A stretch of 64,000 nucleotides of DNA from Salinicoccus halodurans (GCF_900114445.1 NZ_FOTB01000003.1:186001-250000), one strand, 5' to 3'; shown: positions 35,761 to 44,706, counted from the stretch's first letter. Numbers and translations: made by a program. The notes: generated by a model from the letters alone, not told the origin.

Positions 35761-36071
35761 TCCTCTAATATAAAAAGCTTTCGACACCTATCCTGGTTAT
35801 CAATCCGGATAGAAGGACGAAAGCTAATCGTGGTACCACCTTATATTCACTGAAACATCACTGTTCCAGCCTCATACAGTATCAAGTGTTTACTGTACCG
35901 CTGTAATGGGCGGATCCCCCAACATTACTTGAATGCTGCGGCTCAGAGACCATATTCATTAATAACCCAATACCGCCTTTCACCCTTTCGGCAGCTCTCT
36001 GTGGATTGCGTCAATAATTACTCTTCTCATCATTGCCATTGTAGTTTGCGTTTAAACTTTAAGTTTAGATT
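35761..36071 (-). promoter_or_regulatory. T-box leader, specifier probably AUG (tRNA-Met)
   Basis: On the minus strand the leader contains the stem I AG-bulge pattern AGAGAGCTG with GGTGAAAGGCGG, a specifier region TTAATGAATATGG (ATG at 35959-35957) followed by CTCTGAGC, and the T-box GGTGGTACCACG (35840-35829). The terminator stem AGCTTTCG/CGAAAGCT (35825-35818 with 35783-35776) and a T run end it. Uncharged tRNA-Met would stabilise the antiterminator and turn on metI-metC. Confidence 0.92.
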
Positions 36072-36100
36072 AATATACAAATTATAATAGAGAAAGTCAA
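36072..36100 (-). promoter_or_regulatory. Promoter of the metI T-box transcript
   Basis: On the minus strand, TTGACT at 36100-36095, a 17-base spacer and TATATT at 36077-36072. Confidence 0.7.
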
Positions 36101-36143
36101 TATTATTATCAGATAAATTTAAATAATCGAAATTCCTATGTCT

Positions 36144-36403
36144 TTATAACGCATGTCGCACACACTTCATCAGAACGTTAAGCAATACTATTATTATACT
36201 TTATATATTTCATTTTAATTTTTACATCTATATTATAACGATTTGCAGTATTGTTAGATTTGATAGGTATTAAGGTGCTTGTATATAGATAAATATAAAC
36301 TATTATAACGGCTGTCGCACGGATGTTATAATAACGATACGTATTATAATCATTTATATATTTATTTATAAAAGGTGGAAAAATATATTGGCAGACGTTA
36401 TAA
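36144..36403 (+). repeat. Repeat-rich AT region upstream of the MerR/RacA-like gene
   Basis: TTATAACGcaTGTCGCAC (36144-36161) recurs as TTATAACGgcTGTCGCAC (36303-36320), 16 of 18 bases identical. TTATAACG alone occurs again at 36233 and inverted at 36396-36403. A dyad TTATAATAACG / CGTATTATAA spans 36326-36349. The stretch 36101-36441 has no gene that I can support. The repeats may be operators or a centromere-like array for the protein encoded next. Confidence 0.5.
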
Positions 36404-36441
36404 TATGAAATAATGACGAAATATTGGGAGACTGATTACAT

Positions 36442-37224
36442 ATGAGAGAAACAAATCATGCAGTATATTACACAACGGCTCAAGTTAAGGATATGGTTGA
36501 ACTATCCGATCAGAACGTCCGTAAATATGTAAGATTGCTCGAAGACAGGAAGTATGAAGTTGCAAAAGATGAACATAACAGACGTTTATTCTCACAGGAG
36601 GATATAGCAGTATTGAAAGAATTTATAAAACTGGCTAAGCAACCCGGCTATACTCTAGAAACAGCGGCTGATGAAATCATTGAAAAGGTACCTAATATTG
36701 TTTCCGAAAAGGGAGAGAACACTCCGGTAAACGTTACGAACAACGATATAAACAGAATGCTCGGTGCTGTTATGGAAAAACTTGAAACGATGCAGCATGA
36801 GAATCGTGAATTGAAACACAACGTGAGTCATCTCGTTGAACGGCTCGAAGCATACAGTAAGTATAACGAACCTTTGTCGCTGGAATACCGCAGCAGTTCC
36901 GAGAGAGATGAAACAACGGACTGGGAAGACGTGGACATTACTGACCAACCGGATGTGAATAAAGATGATTCTGCTGCTGAGGAACACCCAGGCGAGGTTA
37001 CAACAGAACCGGAAGAAACAACAGAAGGTTACAATGAAGAAAGGCCGGCAGAGGCCATAGAACCGGCTGCAGACTCCAAAACTTCCAACATAGACATGAG
37101 CAGTTACGGCAATGATGAAGAAGATAACGAAACATCAGATGTAGCAGTTAGGGAGACTTCCTCTGAAAAAGAAGAGGAAAAGGGTGGATACTTCAGTAAA
37201 TTATTCAACATCTTCAAGAAATAG
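36442..37224 (+). CDS. MerR-type HTH protein with coiled coil and amphipathic tail (RacA/Par-like)
   Basis: Protein of 260 residues. A MerR-like winged helix covers about 8-75 (YYTTAQVKDMVELSDQNVRKYVRLLED to RRLFSQEDIAVLKEF). A coiled coil near 105-140 (MLGAVMEKLETMQHENRELKHNVSHLVERLEA) follows, then a 90-residue acidic disordered stretch. The end GGYFSKLFNIFKK could form a membrane-binding amphipathic helix. This order matches chromosome-anchoring RacA and the single-component Par proteins of staphylococcal plasmids rather than ordinary MerR regulators. GGGAG lies 11 bases upstream. Upstream repeats are candidate binding sites. Function unproven. Confidence 0.65.
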   Translation: MRETNHAVYYTTAQVKDMVELSDQNVRKYVRLLEDRKYEVAKDEHNRRLFSQEDIAVLKEFIKLAKQPGYTLETAADEIIEKVPNIVSEKGENTPVNVTNNDINRMLGAVMEKLETMQHENRELKHNVSHLVERLEAYSKYNEPLSLEYRSSSERDETTDWEDVDITDQPDVNKDDSAAEEHPGEVTTEPEETTEGYNEERPAEAIEPAADSKTSNIDMSSYGNDEEDNETSDVAVRETSSEKEEEKGGYFSKLFNIFKK

Positions 37225-37266
37225 TAGTTAAACTGCAATGCAATATCAGTAAAGGAAATGGCATAT

Positions 37267-38346
37267 ATGATGAATAAGAACTGGTTCCAGACCGGCATAG
37301 CAATAGTCATCACGCTGTTGGTTATTGCATTGATGTTGCAAATTCAGATGGTATTTGAGCCGTTTTATATAATATTGACGACAGTATTCTTTCCGTTGCT
37401 CCTTGGCGGTCTGCTTTACTATATCACCGAACCCATCCAAAGGATGCTGGAACGTTTTAGAGCGGGAAGGTTATTTAGCACAGGCGTGGTTTTCTTTATA
37501 GTGCTGATTGTTATTGCCGGGCTGGGTGCTATTATTGTTCCGATGATTGTTACTGAAACACAGCACTTGATGGCACGGGCGCCTCATTTACAAAGAGAAT
37601 TTGAAGAACTTTTCGAATTTCTGATGACACAGCGGGAACGACTTCCGTTTGATGTTCAAAATCAATTGGATAAAATAATGGAGCAGGCAAATGAAATAAT
37701 TCAAGGATTATCGTCAGGAATAATTACAGTGCTGGCTAATATTATCGAGGTACTGGTGGCGGTGATATTGGTACCATTCTTTTTATTTTTCATGCTGAAA
37801 GATCATGAAAAATTCATACCTGCTGCCATAAGTCCTTTTTCAGGAACACTAAAACAATTTTTGAATGAGTTGTTAAATGATATCGACTATACACTTAAAG
37901 CTTTCATACAGGGCCAGGTTCTGGTAAGTATCATACTGGCCGTAATCCTGTATACAGGGTATGCAATCATTGGCTTGGATTATGCGATACTGCTGGCGTT
38001 ATTTGCACTATTTATGAATGTGATTCCTTTTATTGGTCCGTGGATAGCTTTTGCCCCGGCATTGATATTAGCTTTGATTCAGGACCCGATTATGGGAGTG
38101 TGGGTGGCTCTCATCACATTGATTGCACAGCAAATCGACGGTAACATAATAACGCCCAACGTTATGGGTCAGAAGCTGCATCTCCATCCGCTCACTATCA
38201 TCACAGTTGTTTTGGCAGCAGGGAATATTGCCGGTTTTGTCGGTATGCTTATTGCAATTCCTTTTTACGCAGTAATTAAGGCCGCAATACAGAACATATG
38301 GCGTTACCGGAGAAATATTTCTAAAACAATGTTCAGCGAATCCTGA
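37267..38346 (+). CDS. AI-2E family permease-like protein
   Basis: Membrane protein of 359 residues with about eight helices in the AI-2E (TqsA/YdbI/YtvI) pattern. The N-terminal half has FPLLLGGLLYYITEPIQRML, the middle a soluble stretch (residues 100-150), and the C-terminal half QIDGNIITPNVMGQKLHLHPL, which is the family's most conserved segment. Members export quorum-sensing molecules, Na+ or unknown solutes; Na+/H+ exchange has been shown for some halophile homologues. ATG 37267 is nine bases after AAAGGAA; the ATG at 37258 is too close. The gene lies 42 bp after the MerR-like gene. Confidence 0.85.
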   Translation: MMNKNWFQTGIAIVITLLVIALMLQIQMVFEPFYIILTTVFFPLLLGGLLYYITEPIQRMLERFRAGRLFSTGVVFFIVLIVIAGLGAIIVPMIVTETQHLMARAPHLQREFEELFEFLMTQRERLPFDVQNQLDKIMEQANEIIQGLSSGIITVLANIIEVLVAVILVPFFLFFMLKDHEKFIPAAISPFSGTLKQFLNELLNDIDYTLKAFIQGQVLVSIILAVILYTGYAIIGLDYAILLALFALFMNVIPFIGPWIAFAPALILALIQDPIMGVWVALITLIAQQIDGNIITPNVMGQKLHLHPLTIITVVLAAGNIAGFVGMLIAIPFYAVIKAAIQNIWRYRRNISKTMFSES

Positions 38347-38355
38347 TGCACATGG

Positions 38356-38383
38356 ACGCCCTTCTTATAGGAAGGGCGTTTTA
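38356..38383 (+). terminator. Terminator after the AI-2E family gene
   Basis: ACGCCCTTC/GAAGGGCGT stem with six-base loop and a short T run. Confidence 0.85.
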
Positions 38384-38411
38384 AGTTTAAATATAACGAG
38401 GTGCTTATTTA

Positions 38412-39236
38412 ATGAGAAAAGTAATTTGGATAACCGGTGCTACAAGTGGTTTTGGTATGGCGGCGGCTTTGAAATTATTGAGAGGAACGGATCATCAGAT
38501 TTGTGTGAGTGGCAGGCGCACTGAGCTGTTGGACATCTTGGTCAAAGAGGGTGCATTTGCCTATCCTTTGGATGTTACAGACCCAGAGCAGGTACATGAA
38601 ATCAGAATGAATATTGAAAATGATTTAGGTGATATAGATGCTGTACTTGTAAATGCAGGGTACGGTCTTTATGGTCCAATAGAAGAAGTGCCTGGAGAAG
38701 CCATGATCAGACAGTTCGAAGTTAATGTATTTGGAGCAGTGGAGACGATACGTTCTGTACTTTCCAGCATGAGAAAGAATGGATCAGGCCGCATAGTCAT
38801 CACAAGTTCTTCGGCCGCCCATGTATCGAGTGCCGGGATGGGGTATTATGCGGCAACGAAACATAGTATTAAAGCAATTGGAACGGCATTACGGCAGGAA
38901 GTGAAATCTCACGGGATAGATGTCGTAATGATTGAACCCGGGATTGTGAACACTCCTTTTGGTACAGTTGCGCTGAACAATAATTACATGAATACGGAGA
39001 GCGGGGCTTATGCATCGATGATGAAAGAGCTCAAACAGTATATGCTTAAAGCTTTCACTCGGGCACCAAGTACAGAGGAGACCCGTGATACCATGGTCAG
39101 AGCCCTTATTGGAGAAAAGGTGAAGCCTGTCTACAGAACGACCACAGGATCTTTTGGACTGTCGTATTTAAGCAAATTGCTGCCCGCCGCTGCATATGAT
39201 TTTGTAATAAGGGAAGGTATAAAAAGATTGAAATAG
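38412..39236 (+). CDS. Short-chain dehydrogenase/reductase
   Basis: NAD(P)-dependent oxidoreductase of 274 residues, classical SDR. Cofactor motif GATSGFGMA near residue 8, NAGYGLYG near 85, catalytic Ser in ITSSSAAHV and the YxxxK motif in YYAATKHSIK (Tyr near 152). The substrate is unknown. GAGGTG precedes the ATG. A 7-bp hairpin (39246-39270) follows the stop. Confidence 0.9.
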   Translation: MRKVIWITGATSGFGMAAALKLLRGTDHQICVSGRRTELLDILVKEGAFAYPLDVTDPEQVHEIRMNIENDLGDIDAVLVNAGYGLYGPIEEVPGEAMIRQFEVNVFGAVETIRSVLSSMRKNGSGRIVITSSSAAHVSSAGMGYYAATKHSIKAIGTALRQEVKSHGIDVVMIEPGIVNTPFGTVALNNNYMNTESGAYASMMKELKQYMLKAFTRAPSTEETRDTMVRALIGEKVKPVYRTTTGSFGLSYLSKLLPAAAYDFVIREGIKRLK

Positions 39237-39245
39237 AAGGTGGGC

Positions 39246-39270
39246 ATCCTGCTTTATTTTAGGGCAGGAT
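39246..39270 (+). terminator. Hairpin after the SDR gene
   Basis: ATCCTGC/GCAGGAT stem with an 11-base loop and no T run; weak terminator or processing site. Confidence 0.4.
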
Positions 39271-39318
39271 AATGTCATCATTAATAAAGTGTCATTACTT
39301 TTGAACAGGACGGATATA

Positions 39319-39960
39319 ATGCTTGAATCTTTTACAATCGGATCATTCGAAATCTCATCTTTATATATTGCATTCGCAGCAGCATTTCTGGTTTCCTATC
39401 TGATGATTTGGAATTCAGAAGAGAAAAAACATTTATTCAGTCATTGGTTGAATGCCGTAATCATTCTTTTTCTGATATATAAACTTTCCTACATCATATT
39501 TAATTGGAATGTCTTCACAGGCTCGCCTTTAAATGTGCTCTATTATGATGGGGGACAACAGGGTCTCCTGGCGGGGCTTATTGTCATGTTCATATATATG
39601 ATATATCGCTCAAACAGTTTATTTTATGCGGAAGCTTACAGCATTTTCAGTGTCGCCTTCATCACATTGTATGGAGTACTGGAGCTCAGGGTGATCACAC
39701 AGCCGCCGTACATCATCATGGCTGTTGTATCTCTTGTTGCTCTTATCGCAATTTATTTTATGTGGCACAGATTCAGAGCGATTGCCGTCATATTTATAAT
39801 ATTATTTGTAACGCAGTTGATTGTGCGCTTCTTCATATTCAACGGGGAAACCATCCTTTCATTGTCACTGATGCAGTGGTGGATTTCGGGCAGTATTGTT
39901 TATGTGCTGCTTACAACGGAAAAAGGAATGAGAGATGAAAATGGACCGCAGCTCCCATAA
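39319..39960 (+). CDS. Conserved hypothetical membrane protein
   Basis: A 213-residue protein of about seven closely spaced transmembrane helices with short loops. It starts MLESFTIGSFEISSLYIAF and has a luminal-side ITQPPYI loop. The N-terminal part slightly recalls prolipoprotein diacylglyceryl transferase-like proteins, but I see none of the catalytic residues, so I give no function. ATG 39319 has AGGACGG upstream; a GTG at 39289 in frame lacks a ribosome site. It converges on the CstB-like gene. Confidence 0.6.
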   Translation: MLESFTIGSFEISSLYIAFAAAFLVSYLMIWNSEEKKHLFSHWLNAVIILFLIYKLSYIIFNWNVFTGSPLNVLYYDGGQQGLLAGLIVMFIYMIYRSNSLFYAEAYSIFSVAFITLYGVLELRVITQPPYIIMAVVSLVALIAIYFMWHRFRAIAVIFIILFVTQLIVRFFIFNGETILSLSLMQWWISGSIVYVLLTTEKGMRDENGPQLP

Positions 39961-39979
39961 GGAGTGACGGTCCATTTTT
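39940..39979. terminator. Bidirectional terminator
   Basis: ATGGACCG...CGGTCCAT with inner CTCC/GGAG stem, T run on the plus strand; lies between converging genes. Confidence 0.85.
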
Positions 39980-39984
39980 CTCTA

Positions 39985-41364
39985 TTAAAATGCCGGCTCA
40001 GATGGTGCCGATGCTTTTTTAATGCTGATATACCCTTTTTCTACGTTTATTGCGTTATCATACCCCCGTGCCTTCAAAGCACTCAGGGCTATTGCAGAGC
40101 GGACGCCGGACTGACAGTGGACATAAACTTTATCTTCTTCATTGAAGGGAAGTTCTTTATCAAGTAAATGACCGTAGTGCATGTGAACGGCATCATCCAC
40201 GTTACCATCGTTATATTCAGCCGTAGTACGAACATCCAGAACTTTTGCATTTTTCCGGTCGGCTAAAAATGTTTCAGGTGAAACATTTTCATAGGAATCA
40301 TCAAAATATTGATCCGCTTTATCCACAGGTACAATGACCTCCAATTTATCATAGCCGATTGAAGCGAGGTCCTTCTGCAGTGCCTCACTGTTTACAGGGT
40401 CGGCAATTACTGTCATCGGCCGATTATAATCGATGTACCATCCAGCAAATTGGAGGAACTTTTTATTATAATGGACGTTTAGGGAACCTTTCATGAAGGC
40501 TTTATTGAATGCTTCTTTTGTTCTCAAGTCAAAAACCTGTCCGGGTAATACATGGGGAGCGCCGATGGACACTTCTTTAAGGTTGAATTCCGGCAGTCCC
40601 TCTTTGTTCACTTTCTTCATCTGGGAAAAATAAGAAGGGGGCTCCGGCTGGTCACTTGTCAATTCGTCGATGAAACCCTGTCTGCCAGCGACATTGAACA
40701 CCCAGTTGTTTGCTTTCTCATAACCGAGAGTGGAGAGCGGCACTGCTCCGAGAGATTTACCACAGGGAGAGCCTGCACCATGGCCCGGCCATATTTGCAG
40801 TAAGTCGGGTAGTGCTTCAACTTTTTGAATCGACTCAAACATCTGGTTTGCACCGTCCTCAGTGGCACCTTCTGCGTTGGTCGTTTCTTCCAGGAGATCC
40901 GGCCGCCCGACATCTCCAACGAACAGGAAATCACCTGTAAACATTCCCATTGGCACTTCACTGCCGGCACCTTTATCAGTAAGCTTGAAACTGATGCTTT
41001 CCGGTGTATGGCCCGGTGTATGGAGGACTTCCAGTTCGACATTGCCCACTTTGATTATATCTCCATCCTTCAGGAACACGGTGTCTTCGGGAACATTTTG
41101 ATATTTCCAGTCTTCATCACCTTCATCAGATACATAAAGTGTTGCTCCAAGCTTTCTTGATGCGTCCCTGATTCCGGATGCAAAATCTGCATGAATATGT
41201 GTTTCGGCTGCATGTCCGATTTTATAACCTTCATTTTCAGCAATTTCAATATAGTCATCAAGAATACGTGACGGATCGATGACGATGGCTTCTTTCGTCT
41301 GCTGACATGCTACAAAATACGAAGTTTGAGAAAGCTTGCTGTCATATAGCTGTTTGAAATACAT
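39985..41364 (-). CDS. cstB: Persulfide dioxygenase-sulfurtransferase, CstB-like
   Basis: Sulfide-detoxification enzyme of 459 residues with three domains. The metallo-beta-lactamase-fold dioxygenase (about 1-235) has HIHADFASG and HTPGHTPES for the non-haem iron, and FTGDFLFVGDVGRPD. A degenerate rhodanese domain (about 255-345) lacks an active cysteine loop. The C-terminal rhodanese (about 360-455) has the catalytic cysteine in YVHCQSGVRSA. This matches S. aureus CstB, which converts persulfides to thiosulfate. Unlike the S. aureus cst operon, no cstR or cstA lies beside it here. ATG 41364 follows AAGGAGAG. Confidence 0.9.
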   Translation of the reverse strand: MYFKQLYDSKLSQTSYFVACQQTKEAIVIDPSRILDDYIEIAENEGYKIGHAAETHIHADFASGIRDASRKLGATLYVSDEGDEDWKYQNVPEDTVFLKDGDIIKVGNVELEVLHTPGHTPESISFKLTDKGAGSEVPMGMFTGDFLFVGDVGRPDLLEETTNAEGATEDGANQMFESIQKVEALPDLLQIWPGHGAGSPCGKSLGAVPLSTLGYEKANNWVFNVAGRQGFIDELTSDQPEPPSYFSQMKKVNKEGLPEFNLKEVSIGAPHVLPGQVFDLRTKEAFNKAFMKGSLNVHYNKKFLQFAGWYIDYNRPMTVIADPVNSEALQKDLASIGYDKLEVIVPVDKADQYFDDSYENVSPETFLADRKNAKVLDVRTTAEYNDGNVDDAVHMHYGHLLDKELPFNEEDKVYVHCQSGVRSAIALSALKARGYDNAINVEKGYISIKKASAPSEPAF

Positions 41365-41487
41365 TACGCCACTCTCCTTTTTAAAATCTGATTCAATTAT
41401 AGGAAAAAATGAATGGAAGAGCACAATATAAATGTTTTCTTAACAAAATTAAAAGAGCGGATTTTATAAAATCCGCTCTTTTATCTG

Positions 41488-42483
41488 CTAATAGACTTCA
41501 CCGCATGTCACAGCAATCAAAGCTTTGATTGTATGCATACGGTTTTCTGCCTGCTCGAATACTTTGGAGTATCCGGCCCTGAAGACTTCATCTGTAACTT
41601 CAAAACCACTTTCCCCGAATTTGTCGTATACCAGTTTTCCGATATCAGTCTCGGTATTGTGGATTGCCGGAAGACAATGGAGGAAAATCGTATCCGGTTT
41701 CCCCGTCATATCAATCATATCCTGATTGACCTGATATGCATTCAGCATCTTATATCTTTCATCCAGCTGATCCTCCTCTCCCATTGAACACCAGACGTCG
41801 GTATAAATCACATCACTGCCTATAATACCTGCTTCAACATTGGAAGTGATCAGAGATTTACTGCCGGAGAGCTCCTGCAATTCCTTTGCCAGTTTTTGAA
41901 CAGAAAGTTCAGGCTGGAGAGAATCAGGTGCCACAATATGGATATTCACACCGAGTATTGCTCCAGTCACAAGCAGGGAATGTGCAACATTATTCCTGCC
42001 ATCTCCTACAAAGGTCACTGTTTTCCCGTGGTATGTACCAAGGTGTTCTTTAATTGTAAGAAAGTCAGCGAGCATCTGTGTCGGGTGCCATTCATTTGTC
42101 AGAGCATTCCAGACAGGGATGCCTGAATGTTTGCCGAGCGCTTCAACCGTATCCTGCTCAAATCCTCTGAATGCAATGCCATCAAACATTGAGCCAAGCA
42201 CTTTTGCTGTATCTTCAACTGATTCTTTGGCGCCGAGCTGTATATCATTCTTATTGAGATATTCAACAGATGCGCCGAGTTTACCTGCAGCTACTGTGAA
42301 AGCGGATCTGGTTCTGGTTGACTGCTTCTCAAAAATGAGTGCAATATGTTTGCCGCTCATGAAACGCTGGGGGATACCGTGTTTTTCTTTAGTTTTAAGA
42401 TGTTCTGCGAAGTCGATCAGTGTCTCAAGTTCTTCTTTATCAAAGTCATACTCCTTCAAAAAGTTTTTGCTTTGAAAGTTCAT
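41488..42483 (-). CDS. argF: Ornithine carbamoyltransferase
   Basis: Forms citrulline from ornithine and carbamoyl phosphate, or the reverse in the arginine deiminase pathway. 331 residues. Carbamoyl-phosphate site STRTRSAF, HPTQMLADFLT, ornithine-site DVWCSMGEE and catalytic HCLPA are intact. The length and N-terminus (FLKEYDFDKEELETLIDFA) resemble ArcB at least as much as ArgF, so anabolic or catabolic use cannot be settled; no arc or arg neighbours are present. The strong AGGAG at 42518-42522 lies far from the ATG and is followed by a six-codon TTG mini-ORF that ends six bases before it. Confidence 0.9.
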   Translation of the reverse strand: MNFQSKNFLKEYDFDKEELETLIDFAEHLKTKEKHGIPQRFMSGKHIALIFEKQSTRTRSAFTVAAGKLGASVEYLNKNDIQLGAKESVEDTAKVLGSMFDGIAFRGFEQDTVEALGKHSGIPVWNALTNEWHPTQMLADFLTIKEHLGTYHGKTVTFVGDGRNNVAHSLLVTGAILGVNIHIVAPDSLQPELSVQKLAKELQELSGSKSLITSNVEAGIIGSDVIYTDVWCSMGEEDQLDERYKMLNAYQVNQDMIDMTGKPDTIFLHCLPAIHNTETDIGKLVYDKFGESGFEVTDEVFRAGYSKVFEQAENRMHTIKALIAVTCGEVY

Positions 42484-42488
42484 AAGTT

Positions 42489-42509
42489 TTAATTGTTTTG
42501 CCGCCCCAA
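42489..42509 (-). other. Possible six-codon leader ORF before argF
   Basis: TTG GGG CGG CAA AAC AAT TAA, eight bases after AGGAG, stop five bases before the argF ATG. It would place the good ribosome site on a mini-ORF and make argF depend on reinitiation. May be coincidental. Confidence 0.3.
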
Positions 42510-42541
42510 GAAATCATCTCCTAAAAAAGTAATTAAAGAAT

Positions 42542-42569
42542 ATTATACAATAAAACATCTAAAAATCAA
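42542..42569 (-). promoter_or_regulatory. Promoter of argF
   Basis: On the minus strand TTGATT (42569-42564), 16-base spacer, TATAAT (42547-42542). Confidence 0.65.
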
Positions 42570-42637
42570 ATAAATATTTAAAATAATGCATAATAATTAT
42601 ATTTAGAGAATTGGAAAACGCATGATATTCTATTGGA

Positions 42638-42666
42638 TTGACTTTGCGTGAAAAATGGCCTACAAT
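42638..42666 (+). promoter_or_regulatory. Promoter of guaC
   Basis: TTGACT (42638-42643), 17-base spacer, TACAAT (42661-42666). The transcript would have a leader of about 55 bases. Around its start CGAATG (42669-42674) faces CATTCG (42704-42709), a possible operator or hairpin. Confidence 0.65.
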
Positions 42667-42728
42667 ACCGAATGACGAACAAATATTAACTATAATGCCA
42701 TAACATTCGTATTAAAGGGGTAAAAACC

Positions 42729-43712
42729 ATGGAAAACGTATTTGATTATGAAGATATACAGCTAATTCCTAATAAATGTATCGTAAACAGCCGATCTGAA
42801 TGTGATACATCAGTAACGCTTGGAAGTCATACTTTCAAACTGCCTGTTGTACCTGCCAATATGCAAACAATCATTGATGAAAAAATCGCTTTGACTCTGG
42901 CGGAAAAAGGCTACTTTTATATCATGCACCGCTTCCAGCCGGAAGCACGCATCCAATTTATAAAAGATATGCATGCTAAAAACTTGATTGCTTCAATCAG
43001 TGTTGGTGTCAAAGAGGAAGAATATGCATTTATCGATCAGCTTAAGACCGAAGGGCTGGTGCCTGAATATATGACGATCGATATCGCCCACGGGCATTCA
43101 AATGCTGTAATTGAAATGATCGAGTACATCAAGGAGCACATTCCGGAGACGTTCCTCATTGCCGGGAATGTTGGAACGCCTGAAGCGGTACGCGAATTGG
43201 AGCATGCCGGCGCTGATGCTACAAAAGTAGGAATCGGACCGGGCAAGGTTTGTATCACTAAGATCAAAACAGGATTCGGTACAGGAGGCTGGCAGCTCGC
43301 AGCGCTTCGCTGGTGTGCAAAAGCCGCGACGAAACCAATCATTGCCGATGGCGGTATAAGAACACATGGGGATATCGCTAAATCAGTGCGTTTCGGAGCA
43401 TCCATGGTGATGATTGGTTCGTTATTTGCAGGGCATGAAGAATCACCTGGAGAAACAGTCGAGCGTGATGGCAGGAAGTATAAGGAATACTTCGGTTCCG
43501 CATCTGAATTCCAAAAAGGTGAGAAGAAAAACGTTGAAGGTAAAAAGATGTTTGTCGATTATAAAGGCCCGATTCAGGATACATTGACGGAAATGCAGCA
43601 GGATCTGCAATCCTCCATTTCCTATGCAGGCGGCAACACTCTCGAAGCCATCAGGACAGTAGATTATGTAATGGTTAAAAACTCCATCTTCAATGGAGAT
43701 AAAGTATATTAG
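42729..43712 (+). CDS. guaC: GMP reductase
   Basis: NADPH-dependent conversion of GMP to IMP, balancing purine pools; cytosolic, 327 residues. It has the IMPDH/GMPR barrel with [10 protein letters not shown] at the N-terminus, [14 protein letters not shown], the active-site loop [24 protein letters not shown] (catalytic Cys) and [33 protein letters not shown]. No CBS domains, which separates it from IMP dehydrogenase. AAAGGGG ribosome site. Single-gene unit with terminator. Confidence 0.95.
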   Translation: MENVFDYEDIQLIPNKCIVNSRSECDTSVTLGSHTFKLPVVPANMQTIIDEKIALTLAEKGYFYIMHRFQPEARIQFIKDMHAKNLIASISVGVKEEEYAFIDQLKTEGLVPEYMTIDIAHGHSNAVIEMIEYIKEHIPETFLIAGNVGTPEAVRELEHAGADATKVGIGPGKVCITKIKTGFGTGGWQLAALRWCAKAATKPIIADGGIRTHGDIAKSVRFGASMVMIGSLFAGHEESPGETVERDGRKYKEYFGSASEFQKGEKKNVEGKKMFVDYKGPIQDTLTEMQQDLQSSISYAGGNTLEAIRTVDYVMVKNSIFNGDKVY

Positions 43713-43721
43713 TATAATATG

Positions 43722-43760
43722 AACGGGAGTGGCTCAATCAAGAGCCACTCCCGTTTTTTT
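43722..43760. terminator. Bidirectional terminator between guaC and tyrA
   Basis: 14-bp stem AACGGGAGTGGCTC/GAGCCACTCCCGTT, then seven T. Confidence 0.95.
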
Positions 43761-44622
43761 ATTTCCAGAGGGATTCGTCTAAATTATGAAGGTCGTGATA
43801 GCGGTGTCTCGATTCAATCATCATTTTCTGCATCGTTTCTATATCTTCATTTTCAATTGCCTTTGTCAGCTGATCGAGCTGCCCTTTGAATCCTTCTATA
43901 TGACTGAGCAGATGGTCTTTATTCATAATGAAAAGCTCGGGCCATAACTTTTCATTGATGTTGGTGATCCGGGTAAGATCCCTGTAGCTGTCCCCGGTGT
44001 AGGCTTTTGTATTACGGTCGTTGTCATCACTGTTGATGAGTGAGACTGCGATGACATGGGCAAGCTGACTCGTGAAGCCGATGACTTCGTCATGGAAATC
44101 GGGTGAGATTGATGAAATATTCTTAAATCCGATTTTCCGGACGAAGTCAGTGAGCAGTTTAATATTACCTTCGCTGTTCCGGGGAATCGGTGTGAACAGA
44201 TAATTCGCTCCCTGGAATACCTCGCCGCTTGCGAACGCGAGCCCTCTGTTCTCACGGCCGGCCATAGGGTGGCCGAATACGAAGTCGACATTATCAGGCA
44301 GCAACGGTTCGATTTCTTCTATAATGGAGCGTTTTATCCCGGTTACATCTGTCAGGATGGCACCTTCTTTGAAGTAGGGGGCATAAGATGCTACAAGAGA
44401 CTTCAGGATCATAGGATAGACTGAGAAGATGATCAGATCCGCCTCAGGAATGATTTCTTCAGGAGTTTCATATCCTTTTGTGATCAAACCGCTCTCTTCT
44501 GCGTCCCGCAATGATTCAGCATCAATATCTATTGCGTATATCTCATGTTCGGGCGCGTAAGTTTTTATGGCAAGGGCAAATGAACCACCGATGTTTCCGA
44601 GCCCTGCAATTACTATTTTCAT
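43759..44622 (-). CDS. tyrA: Prephenate dehydrogenase
   Basis: NAD+-dependent oxidation of prephenate to 4-hydroxyphenylpyruvate in tyrosine synthesis; 287 residues. Rossmann motif IAGLGNIGGSFALAIK, then DVTGIKRSI, GHPMAGRENRGLAFA (active-site His) and the all-alpha C-terminal dimerisation domain from about 170. It has no C-terminal ACT domain, unlike the B. subtilis enzyme. GTGGAGG precedes the ATG. It is divergent from the DAHP synthase-chorismate mutase operon, grouping early and late aromatic steps. Confidence 0.93.
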   Translation of the reverse strand: MKIVIAGLGNIGGSFALAIKTYAPEHEIYAIDIDAESLRDAEESGLITKGYETPEEIIPEADLIIFSVYPMILKSLVASYAPYFKEGAILTDVTGIKRSIIEEIEPLLPDNVDFVFGHPMAGRENRGLAFASGEVFQGANYLFTPIPRNSEGNIKLLTDFVRKIGFKNISSISPDFHDEVIGFTSQLAHVIAVSLINSDDNDRNTKAYTGDSYRDLTRITNINEKLWPELFIMNKDHLLSHIEGFKGQLDQLTKAIENEDIETMQKMMIESRHRYHDLHNLDESLWK

Positions 44623-44653
44623 GAATAAACCTCCACTTTCAATATATTAAATT

Positions 44654-44682
44654 AGTATATACATAAACAATTCTCAGTGCAA
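44654..44682 (-). promoter_or_regulatory. Promoter of tyrA
   Basis: On the minus strand TTGCAC (44682-44677), 17-base spacer, TATACT (44659-44654). Confidence 0.7.
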
Positions 44683-44706
44683 TCCGATATTTCTGATAAT
44701 TCTGTA

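Noticed and set aside
42585-42602. ARG-box-like TGCATAATAATTAT between argF and guaC
   Set aside because: Matches the ArgR/AhrC consensus only partly, and such AT-rich matches are expected by chance here.
42669-42709. PurR box pair upstream of guaC
   Set aside because: CGAA-type half-sites are present but the spacing (about 32 bp between CG cores) does not match the 16-17 bp expected of PurR boxes.
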